Below are positions 24,984 to 32,071 of a stretch of DNA of 34,778 bases, one piece after another; position 1 is the stretch's first letter; each line of letters opens with the position of its first letter. The notes below the pieces were generated by a model. It made no database searches, had not been told where the DNA came from, and saw only the letters and a program-made list of their open reading frames with translations. Source of the DNA: Prevotella sp. UBA6447 (GTDB lineage Bacteria > Bacteroidota > Bacteroidia > Bacteroidales > Bacteroidaceae); the NCBI GenBank assembly GCA_002437115.1, contig DJOD01000001.1:1-34778 (forward strand), written 5' to 3'. The translations under genes were made by a program, and so were the position numbers.

Positions 24984-26270
24984 ATGAAAAAGAATTTATT
25001 CAACCTGAAAGCCCTCTCATTCGTTAGCCTAATGACATTCATTGGGGGGGGCAATGTTTTAGCAGGTGAAATCGCAGAAGGAGGTTCGATTTCAACTGTC
25101 AATGAAACCAAGACGAGTGTTACCATCTCTCCAGCCACAGGAACCTTCAAAAAGGCTCCGGTAACCGTCACCATCACAGCACCAGAAGGTGCTTTCGTAG
25201 TTTACACCACTGACGACGCAAGCAATGACATTTTACAATACAAAGGGCCTTTCCAAATCACCAAGAGTGGCACATTGGTAAAGGTCTCGGCTTTTACCAC
25301 AACAGGCCGTATTAGCACAAATGCCACTTACACCATTGTGCCCGACCAGCCTGTGTTCAGCGCTGAGTCGAAGACCTTTGAGGACGCGTTCGACGTGACG
25401 CTCTCCCTCCCCGCCACAACCGATGCTTCTTCCGCCATTCATTATGCCATCGGCGAAAAGGCCACGGTCGAGAGCCCTGTCTACACGCAACCTGTTGCCA
25501 TCTCTGCCAACCATGATGGCGACAAGGTGGAGCTCCACGCCGTGGTGGTCGACGAGTATGGAAACGTGGGTGAGGAGAAGACCTGCACCTACACCTTCTC
25601 CAAGAACGCTTCGCTGGCCTTCAAGGCGCAAGACATCGACGGCAGCTACTATGCCACGTTCAGCGCAGCCGAGGATGTGGTCTTCCCGAAAGACGTGGTC
25701 GTGTATGCCGTCAGCGTGAAGGACGGAAAGGCCGTGAAGACCGCCCTGAAGACCGACTATTACGAAGTGACCAACACCACCGTCGGTGAAGGCACAGGCA
25801 TCGTGGACGACGGCTATTACGTTCCCGCCAACACGGGTGTGCTGGTGATGAGCCTCACACCATCAGTTCCCTATTATTTCCCGCAGGAGGCACAGACCAC
25901 GACCCTTCCCGACAACCAACTGAAGGCTGCCATTGAGGGTGGCGTGTTCACGGCCGAAGTAGGCAACAAATACTACAAGCTGGCCTACGGCGACTATGCC
26001 GCCAAGACGGGCTTGGGCTTCTACTGGGGTGCCGACAATGGTGCAGCCTTCAATGTCAAGGCAGGAACGGCTTACCTGGCCGTGCCGGCTACCGAGACGC
26101 TGGAGGCCAAGGGCTACAGCTTCAGCGGTGAGACAACGGGCATCAACAACCTGAACGCCAACGGCAACAAGGCCAAGGCCATCTACAACGTGAACGGCCA
26201 GCGCGTGGAAACCCCATCGCAGACAGGCCTCTATATCGTGGACGGAAAGAAAGTAGTAATCAGAAAATAA
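24984..26270 (+). CDS. Secreted CHB_HEX-domain protein with a T9SS-type tail
   Basis: The 428-residue protein has a signal peptide (MKKNLFNLKALSFVSLMTF, h-region to residue 20, cleavage near VLAG). Two chitobiase/beta-hexosaminidase C-terminal-like (CHB_HEX) sandwiches follow: about residues 40-115 (PVTVTITAPEGAFVVYTTDD, then GPFQITKSGTLVKVSAF) and 120-205 (FDVTLSLPATTDASSAIHYA). The remainder (about 210-385) is a beta-rich domain of unknown type. The end IYNVNGQRVETPSQTGLYIVDGKKVVIRK in part is a Prevotella T9SS-type sorting tail. There is no catalytic domain, so it is probably a surface-binding or structural protein. Codons 21-23 are read through a run of eight G, a possible phase-variation site. 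It is followed 21 bp later by a 61-residue peptide gene. Confidence 0.82.
   Translation: MKKNLFNLKALSFVSLMTFIGGGNVLAGEIAEGGSISTVNETKTSVTISPATGTFKKAPVTVTITAPEGAFVVYTTDDASNDILQYKGPFQITKSGTLVKVSAFTTTGRISTNATYTIVPDQPVFSAESKTFEDAFDVTLSLPATTDASSAIHYAIGEKATVESPVYTQPVAISANHDGDKVELHAVVVDEYGNVGEEKTCTYTFSKNASLAFKAQDIDGSYYATFSAAEDVVFPKDVVVYAVSVKDGKAVKTALKTDYYEVTNTTVGEGTGIVDDGYYVPANTGVLVMSLTPSVPYYFPQEAQTTTLPDNQLKAAIEGGVFTAEVGNKYYKLAYGDYAAKTGLGFYWGADNGAAFNVKAGTAYLAVPATETLEAKGYSFSGETTGINNLNANGNKAKAIYNVNGQRVETPSQTGLYIVDGKKVVIRK
25044..25051 (+). repeat. Eight-G homopolymer in signal-peptide codons
   Basis: ATTGGGGGGGGCAAT encodes IGGGN at residues 20-24. Loss or gain of one G would shift frame after only about 23 residues and turn the gene off. 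A nine-G run lies 440 bp upstream (24602-24610). Confidence 0.85.
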
Positions 26271-26291
26271 AAAAGTGAAAGGAACAAAGAC

Positions 26292-26477
26292 ATGGAAAAG
26301 AAAGTTTATGTAAAGCCGAGCATCAAGGCAAGCGTTATCGAGTGTGAGACGCTGATGGCTGGAAGTGGTGTCACCAATGTCACTGACGGCCGCCCATCGG
26401 GCGAAACAGGTGACGGCGGAGACGAAAACCAGTTTGCCAAGGAGAACAACAACTTCTCTGTCTGGGACGAGGACTAA
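26292..26477 (+). CDS. 61-residue precursor-like peptide (YVKPSIK family)
   Basis: MEKKVYVKPSIKASVIECETLMAGSG opens the peptide (in part); the rest is Gly/Asp/Asn-rich and ends NNFSVWDED. Short Bacteroidota proteins of this type, with Y-x-x-P near the start, an LMAGSG-like small-residue step after about 25 residues and a polar tail, are common and often unannotated. The step looks like a double-glycine-type leader boundary (AGSG), so the product may be a cleaved, exported peptide, but no protease, transporter or modifying enzyme is adjacent. A Shine-Dalgarno-like AAAGGAAC lies about 10 nt upstream. It is cotranscribed with the CHB_HEX gene 21 bp upstream and is followed by a strong terminator. 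Confidence 0.75.
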   Translation: MEKKVYVKPSIKASVIECETLMAGSGVTNVTDGRPSGETGDGGDENQFAKENNNFSVWDED

Positions 26478-26506
26478 CCCCCTCAACAACTGAAGAGAAC
26501 CCATCT

Positions 26507-26544
26507 ACAAGCGGGTGTGCCAAGCGGTTGGCACACCCGCTTGT
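26507..26544 (+). terminator. Perfect 17-bp hairpin terminator
   Basis: ACAAGCGGGTGTGCCAA (26507-26523) pairs perfectly with TTGGCACACCCGCTTGT (26528-26544) over a GCGG loop, followed by GCGTTTTCC. It ends the surface-protein/peptide operon. Confidence 0.9.
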
Positions 26545-26643
26545 GCGTTTTCCTCCCCATGGCCGCACACCACCAACGCCTTTTGCGGCACGTTCCATCT
26601 CGCTTTGCCTGACAAACGGGCTGGGCGAACCGATTTTTATCCG

Positions 26644-26651
26644 TAACTTTG
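26644..26651 (+). promoter_or_regulatory. Promoter of the two-component pair
   Basis: TAACTTTG followed by CAG is an exact -7 match, 19 nt before the ATG at 26671. GGAAAGGA sits between as ribosome-binding site. Confidence 0.65.
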
Positions 26652-26670
26652 CAGACGGAAAGGAATGACC

Positions 26671-28053
26671 ATGAAACAACAAGGAACGATACTTGTCGTA
26701 GACGACAACCGAAACATCCTGGCTACCGTGCGCATGCTCCTGAGAGACGTGTTTGCCCAGGTGGTGACGCAAGCAAGCCCCGTCGGCATACCCGCACGGC
26801 TGCGCGAGGACAAGCCCGACGTGGTGTTGCTCGACATGAACTTCAAGAGCGGCATCAACACAGGCAACGAGGGACTTTTCTGGCTGCACGAGATCAAACG
26901 GCTCAGCCCGCACACAGAGGTGGTACTCTTCACCGCCTACGCCGACGTGGAGCTGGCGGTGCGCGGCATGAAGGAGGGGGCACACGACTTCATCGTGAAG
27001 CCCTTCGACAACGAGAAGCTCATCGGCACGCTCTTGGCGTGCCTGCCCAAGAGGCACAAGGCAAAGGGGCAAGAAGCCACCGAAAGCGCAGCCACCAAGG
27101 GGGGAACCGCCGAGGGCATCATGTTCTGGGGCACGTCGCCCGCCATGCGCGACCTGCAGATGATGGTCGACAAGGTGGCTCCCACCGATGCCAACATCCT
27201 CATCACGGGCGAGAACGGAACGGGCAAAGAGGTGCTGGCCGCCGAGATACACCGCCTCTCGAAGCGGGCTGGCGGACAAGGAAAGGCTTCGGACGGATCG
27301 TTCTTCCCCATCGACATGGGAGCCATTTCGGAGACGCTCTTCGAGAGCGAGCTGTTCGGACACGTCAAGGGTGCCTTCACCGACGCCAAGGCCGACAAGC
27401 CTGGCAAGCTGGAGATGGCCGAGGGCGGCACGCTCTTCCTCGACGAGATTGGCAACCTAAGCTACGGCCTACAGGCCAAGCTGCTGACGGCCCTGCAACG
27501 CCGGAGCATCGTCAGGGTGGGCGGAGCCAAGGCCATCCCCATCGACGTGCGCCTCATCTGCGCCACCAACAAAGACTTGCAGCAGATGGTCCGCGAGGGG
27601 CTTTTCCGCGAAGACTTGCTCTACCGCATCAACACCATCCACCTGAACCTACCACCGCTACGCGAGCGAAAGGGCGACATCGCCCCGCTGGCCAGCCGCT
27701 TCCTGCAACGCTACGCCAGCCAATACGGCCGGCAGGGACTGACCCTCTCGGCCGAGGCCGCCGACCTCATCGAGCGGATGCCGTGGCCGGGCAACATACG
27801 CGAACTGCAGCACGCCATGGAACGGGCGGTCATCCTCTGTGAGGGAAACACCATCACACCGCGCGACCTGCCGCCGGCTCCCACGGACCCGCAGCCCACC
27901 AATGACCCGCAGCCCACCACGCTCGACGGCATGGAGCGGCAGCTCATCGCCAAGACCATCGGCGAGTGTCAGGGAAACCTCTCGCAGGTGGCCGCGCAAC
28001 TGGGCATCTCGCGGCAGACGCTCTACAATAAAATCAAGAAATACGGACTGTAG
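26671..28053 (+). CDS. NtrC-family sigma-54 response regulator
   Basis: I start at ATG 26671, which puts AAGGA 7 nt upstream; ATG 26665 overlaps it. The 460-residue protein has a receiver domain with Asp55 as phosphorylation site (VVLLDMNF), Thr88 and Lys110. The AAA+ domain has Walker A GENGTGKE (180-187), the sigma-54 contact loop GAFTDA (234-239; GAFTGA in most family members), Walker B GGTLFLDE (about 252-259) and the RxDLLYR region. A Fis-type helix-turn-helix ends the protein (SQVAAQLGISRQTLYNKIKKYGL). It activates sigma-54 (RpoN) promoters when phosphorylated. It overlaps no gene but is 2 bp from the kinase, so they form one operon. The targets may be the envelope genes downstream; I found no clear -24/-12 site there. 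Confidence 0.95.
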   Translation: MKQQGTILVVDDNRNILATVRMLLRDVFAQVVTQASPVGIPARLREDKPDVVLLDMNFKSGINTGNEGLFWLHEIKRLSPHTEVVLFTAYADVELAVRGMKEGAHDFIVKPFDNEKLIGTLLACLPKRHKAKGQEATESAATKGGTAEGIMFWGTSPAMRDLQMMVDKVAPTDANILITGENGTGKEVLAAEIHRLSKRAGGQGKASDGSFFPIDMGAISETLFESELFGHVKGAFTDAKADKPGKLEMAEGGTLFLDEIGNLSYGLQAKLLTALQRRSIVRVGGAKAIPIDVRLICATNKDLQQMVREGLFREDLLYRINTIHLNLPPLRERKGDIAPLASRFLQRYASQYGRQGLTLSAEAADLIERMPWPGNIRELQHAMERAVILCEGNTITPRDLPPAPTDPQPTNDPQPTTLDGMERQLIAKTIGECQGNLSQVAAQLGISRQTLYNKIKKYGL

Positions 28054-28055
28054 CC

Positions 28056-29186
28056 ATGGCATGGATGATTGTGGCGCTCGCGCTGGCCGGGTCGTTGGCC
28101 GCCAACCTCTTGTTGTGGCGGCAGAACAGGCATGTCGTGCACCGTGTAAGATTCTTGTTTGACGCCATCGACAGCGGTGACTACGGTTTCCGCTTCCCCA
28201 CAAGGGGGAAACGGGGAACCACACTGGCGGTGAACGACACGCTCAACCGGGTGAAGGACGTGCTCAGCCATGCCCGCGACGAGCAAATGGAGAAGGAGAA
28301 GTTTTATGAGCGCATACTCGACTCGGTTGACACGGGCATCCTCGTCGTGGAGGAGGAACGGGGTATCGTCGTACAGTCGAACAAGGCCGCCAGGCGCATG
28401 GTGGGGCGCGAGGCCATCACGCACATCAGCCAGGTGAACGACGCGCTGCGGCGCTACGCATGCCGGCAATCGCACACCCTGTTGCGTGGAAAGAAGATGC
28501 AGATCGTAGCCTTCAGCGACATACACGACGAGCTGGCCAACCAGGAAATAGACGCCTGGGCGAAGCTCACACGGGTGCTCACCCATGAGATCATGAACAC
28601 CGTGACGCCTGTCATATCACTCTCGGAGACACTCCTGGCCGAGGCCAGCGGACCTGCCAAGGAGGGGCTGGCCGTCATCCACAAGACCAGCACGGAGCTG
28701 GTGAAGTTTGTGGAGAGCTACCGCCAGTTCACGCGCGTGCCAACACCCGCGCCCAGCCTGTTCTACGTGAAGCCTTTCCTGGAGCGGCAGGCACAACTCG
28801 TGACCCACGGAGTAGGCGGGCAGGCAGCGGTCAGCGTGACGGTTGTGCCCGACGACCTGCTGGTCTACGCCGACGAGGCACTGGTGAGCCGCGTGGCGAG
28901 CAACCTCCTCAAGAACGCGACTGAGGCCATATCGCCAAACGGGCGCATCACCATCCGCGCCTACACAGACAGCCATGACAATGTGACCATCGACATCGCC
29001 AACGACGGGCCGGCCATCCCTGCCGACGTGGCCGCGCACATCTTCGTGCCGTTCTTCACCACCAAGGCCAACGGAAACGGCATTGGACTCTCCATCTCGC
29101 GGCAAATCATGCGAGCCAGCAACGGTGCACTCGAACTGGCCGAGAACACCGACGGGAATGTCGTGTTCCGCCTCATTTTCCTCTAA
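28056..29186 (+). CDS. Sensor histidine kinase, partner of the NtrC regulator
   Basis: The 376-residue kinase has one N-terminal membrane helix (residues 3-21) and no periplasmic sensor domain. A PAS-like region follows (about 85-150, DSVDTGILVVEEERGIVVQSNKAAR). The H-box is LTHEIMN with His177, the N-box NLLKNATEAI (283-292), then DIANDGPAI, the F-box FVPFFTTK (330-337) and NGIGLSISRQI. All expected catalytic motifs are intact. It would sense an internal or membrane signal and phosphorylate the regulator encoded 2 bp upstream. The single membrane helix and lack of an external domain are unusual for a kinase controlling envelope genes. Confidence 0.93.
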   Translation: MAWMIVALALAGSLAANLLLWRQNRHVVHRVRFLFDAIDSGDYGFRFPTRGKRGTTLAVNDTLNRVKDVLSHARDEQMEKEKFYERILDSVDTGILVVEEERGIVVQSNKAARRMVGREAITHISQVNDALRRYACRQSHTLLRGKKMQIVAFSDIHDELANQEIDAWAKLTRVLTHEIMNTVTPVISLSETLLAEASGPAKEGLAVIHKTSTELVKFVESYRQFTRVPTPAPSLFYVKPFLERQAQLVTHGVGGQAAVSVTVVPDDLLVYADEALVSRVASNLLKNATEAISPNGRITIRAYTDSHDNVTIDIANDGPAIPADVAAHIFVPFFTTKANGNGIGLSISRQIMRASNGALELAENTDGNVVFRLIFL

Positions 29187-29243
29187 ATGGGCACAAAAGT
29201 GAAAAAAGTTTGCACTTAGTTAAAGTATGTGATGAAAATTATT

Positions 29244-29251
29244 TAACTTTG
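29244..29251 (+). promoter_or_regulatory. Promoter of the envelope-protein operon
   Basis: TAACTTTG followed by CAG matches TAnnTTTG exactly, 66 nt before the start at 29318. It is a housekeeping-type box; no sigma-54 site was recognised. AAGTG/CACTT near 29197-29217 may be a weak hairpin. Confidence 0.6.
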
Positions 29252-29317
29252 CAGTCGATAAAGGATTAAGATCAAACATTATTTTCAAGAAAGACTTTTT
29301 CAGGAAAAATAAAGCCT

Positions 29318-29887
29318 ATGATTTTTTTTACAAGTAAGTTGCCAGCAAGCTTGAAGCGCGGTGCACTTGCCGTCATGCTTGCATGTGGTACACTCAGTGC
29401 CACGGCACAGCGCGTGGCGCTGAAAACCAACGCCCTCTATTGGGCAGCAGCCAGCCCGAACCTGGGACTCGAATTGAGAGTGAACCGACATGTCACATTG
29501 AACATGGAAAGTACCTTCAACCGCCTGAAGGTGGGAAAGATTGACACGCGGGGCTTCATGTTTGCACCTGAGGCACGCTACTGGTTTAGCGCCCGGCCAC
29601 AGGCTGGACATTTCCTCGGCATCATGGCATTGGGAGCCAACTACAACCTGTCGCTCGACGGCCACCACTACAAGGGCGACGCGCTTGGCGGCGGACTGAC
29701 CTACGGCTACAGCTTCGTGCTGGGCAAGCACTGGAGCCTGGAGACCACGGTGGGCGCGGGTGCCATTTACAGGCACGAGAAGAACTACAAAGAAGCCACC
29801 GAAAAAGAACCCGACGAGGCGAACTTCAAAAAATGGCAGCTCTTCCCGCTCAAGGCGGGCGTGAGCTTTGTGTATATCATCAAGTAG
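29318..29887 (+). CDS. DUF3575 outer-membrane-like protein
   Basis: The 189-residue protein has a signal peptide (to about residue 30, SATAQ). The mature part fits DUF3575: RVALKTNALYWAAASPNLGLE, then VNRHVTLNMESTFNRLK, FAPEARYWFSARPQAGHFLGI, GGGLTYGYSFVLGKHWSLE and VGAGAIYR. These alternating aromatic strands suggest an 8-stranded barrel or beta-sandwich at the outer membrane. DUF3575 genes are found beside Bacteroidota fimbrial loci, but no fimbrillin gene is in the window. First of three envelope genes, 30 bp before the next. Confidence 0.85.
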   Translation: MIFFTSKLPASLKRGALAVMLACGTLSATAQRVALKTNALYWAAASPNLGLELRVNRHVTLNMESTFNRLKVGKIDTRGFMFAPEARYWFSARPQAGHFLGIMALGANYNLSLDGHHYKGDALGGGLTYGYSFVLGKHWSLETTVGAGAIYRHEKNYKEATEKEPDEANFKKWQLFPLKAGVSFVYIIK

Positions 29888-29917
29888 GTTGTAAAGGAAA
29901 CACATGATTCGCAGATT

Positions 29918-31999
29918 ATGAAATCACACGACACAATGAATGTCACACGACGCTATTGCACGGCGATCATCATGTTGATGCTCGCCATGACTTCCTTCCA
30001 GGTCAACGCGCAAAGCGTGATGAGAGTGGCGGGTGAGGTCGTGGCCAAGGACGACGGCCAACCCCTGACAGGAGTGAACATCACCGACTCCCGCACACAG
30101 CGGCGACTGGCCGGCACAGACATCGACGGCAAGTTTGCCTTCAACGTGCATGAAGGCACCACGCTGAAGTTCAGTATGGTGGGCTTTGACCCGAAGACCG
30201 TCAAGGTGAAGAGCGGACAAAGCTACCTCACCGTGAAGCTCGAAGAGAAAAACGTGACCATCAAGGAGGTGCTGGTACAGGCCAAGCGCATCACCAACAA
30301 GGTGGTGCCCGAGCCCACCGACATCATCATCAAGGGCAACTACCTCCATGTGTCGACACGCGTGAGGGTGCCACGCGAGATGTTCGGACACGACACAAGG
30401 CTCGTCGTGCAGCCCATACTCAACAACGTGACGCGCAACAAGCTGCTGCTCATGCGCCCCATGGTGTACGATGCCAAGGAGTACAACCAGACACAAGACA
30501 GGCTCTACAACTTTGACATGAACAACCCGGCAAGCGGCGACCCGCTGGCCAAGTATGTCACCATCAAGACACCGGCCATGCGCGAGAAAGGACGCACCAA
30601 CGACATCATCGGCTACAACGACTCGGTGTATGTCGACAACGTGAAGGACGAATACACGTGCGACGTGTACATGGCCATCGAAGACTACACGCACATACAG
30701 TATCGCGACACCACCATCATCGCGCGCGGAACCATCAACCCGCTGCGCTGGCTCGACTACTCGTTTGCAGCCAAGCACATCTCTGACCCAAGCTACCTGC
30801 CAAAGCCTGAGAAACAGCTGCGCGACAGCCGGGGTGAGGTGAACTTGAAGTTCCCACTGGGCATGTCGTCGTTCAGCACCAGCGACCCGCAGAACGCAAG
30901 CGAGATTGCCAAGCTGCAACAGCAAATTTCGGATATCGCACACTCGGAGGGTGCGTCGCTCCAGTCGATTTCGCTGGAGGGAACGTCGTCGCCTGACGGA
31001 AAATACGCCAGCAACCTCAGGCTGGCTCAACGCCGTATGGACTTCGCAGCCAACTACCTGCGCTCGCATATCCCAGCCGACTTGGCACAAGGGGTCAAGT
31101 TTCAAAGCTCGGCCCATGTGGCACCCTGGACAGACGTGGTGGAGCTCATGAAAAAAGACACACTCAACGAGCAAGTGGGACAGATGAACGACATCATCGC
31201 CAGCACACGCAACATCGACAGGCAAAGCGCGGCCATTCGCCGGCTGCCCTTCTACCGCTCGCTGCTGCAAGCCACGTACCTGCCGCAACTGCGAAAGGTG
31301 AACTACACCTTAGCCTACTCCATCATGCGCACGCTCACCAACGACGAAATCTTGCAACTCTACAAGAAGGACTATCGACAGCTCTCAAGATACGAGTTCT
31401 ACCAGCTCTACTCTGGAACACAGGACAGCACACGCCGCGAGGAATACATGCGCAACGCGCTCAAGACATACCCGTCGTTCATGGTAGCTGCCAACGACCT
31501 GGAGGTGTCGCTGGTCAACCGAGGACTGTCGGACGAGACGCTGCTTGAACGATTCGTGGGCAAGGACGCGCCGCAAGAGGTCAACTGCAACCAGATGATC
31601 GCCTTGCTCAACGCCGGACATTACACCAAGGCCGACTCGGTGGCTGACTTCGTGAAGGCCAACGACGACTCACGCCTACTTCTGGCCGTCAACGCGGTGC
31701 TCAACGGACGCTACGACGACTACCAGACGGTGGCCGCCACGGGGAAGCGCAACGAGTGCTGCCTGTTGCTGGCCATGAAGCGCAACGAGGAAGCCATGAA
31801 GCTCGCGAAACAGTTGCCGGAGGGCGAGGCGCTCACCCACTACCTGCGAGCCATCTGCCTCAACAGGCTCGAAAGTCCCGAGGATGCTTACGACCAACTG
31901 AAGAAGGCATTTGAACTTGACCCATCGCTGAAGAAAATCGCACGGGTGGACGGCGATGTGAACAACCTCTTGCTTGACAAGGAAAAGGAGAAAAAGTAG
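29918..31999 (+). CDS. CarboxypepD-reg / OmpA-like / helical-repeat envelope protein
   Basis: The 693-residue protein starts with a signal peptide (cleavage near NAQ32). Residues 36-108 form a CarboxypepD-regulatory-like beta-sandwich (AGEVVAKDDGQPLTGVNI, DIDGKFAFNV, GFDPKTVKVKSG). A long mixed region follows (about 110-310). Residues 310-390 match OmpA-like peptidoglycan-contact signatures in part (SLEGTSSPDGKYASNLRLAQRR). The C-terminal third is helical with TPR-like repeats (about 455-690, EAMKLAKQLPEGEALTHYLRA, DAYDQLKKAFELDP). I infer a periplasmic or outer-membrane-inner-leaflet protein that links the barrel neighbours to the wall. It sits between the DUF3575 gene and the 757-residue barrel protein, 72 bp before the latter. 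Confidence 0.8.
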   Translation: MKSHDTMNVTRRYCTAIIMLMLAMTSFQVNAQSVMRVAGEVVAKDDGQPLTGVNITDSRTQRRLAGTDIDGKFAFNVHEGTTLKFSMVGFDPKTVKVKSGQSYLTVKLEEKNVTIKEVLVQAKRITNKVVPEPTDIIIKGNYLHVSTRVRVPREMFGHDTRLVVQPILNNVTRNKLLLMRPMVYDAKEYNQTQDRLYNFDMNNPASGDPLAKYVTIKTPAMREKGRTNDIIGYNDSVYVDNVKDEYTCDVYMAIEDYTHIQYRDTTIIARGTINPLRWLDYSFAAKHISDPSYLPKPEKQLRDSRGEVNLKFPLGMSSFSTSDPQNASEIAKLQQQISDIAHSEGASLQSISLEGTSSPDGKYASNLRLAQRRMDFAANYLRSHIPADLAQGVKFQSSAHVAPWTDVVELMKKDTLNEQVGQMNDIIASTRNIDRQSAAIRRLPFYRSLLQATYLPQLRKVNYTLAYSIMRTLTNDEILQLYKKDYRQLSRYEFYQLYSGTQDSTRREEYMRNALKTYPSFMVAANDLEVSLVNRGLSDETLLERFVGKDAPQEVNCNQMIALLNAGHYTKADSVADFVKANDDSRLLLAVNAVLNGRYDDYQTVAATGKRNECCLLLAMKRNEEAMKLAKQLPEGEALTHYLRAICLNRLESPEDAYDQLKKAFELDPSLKKIARVDGDVNNLLLDKEKEKK

Positions 32000-32071
32000 A
32001 AGGAGTGAGCCTGACACGAAAAAGAGAAAGACTCGCACATAAAGAGACGACACATTAAGATCGTTTGAATC

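Noticed and set aside
29187..29260. Possible sigma-54 -24/-12 promoter before the DUF3575 gene
   Set aside because: GGCAC at 29190 and TTGCAC at 29210 are about 20 bp apart, far wider than the strict spacing of the -24/-12 elements.
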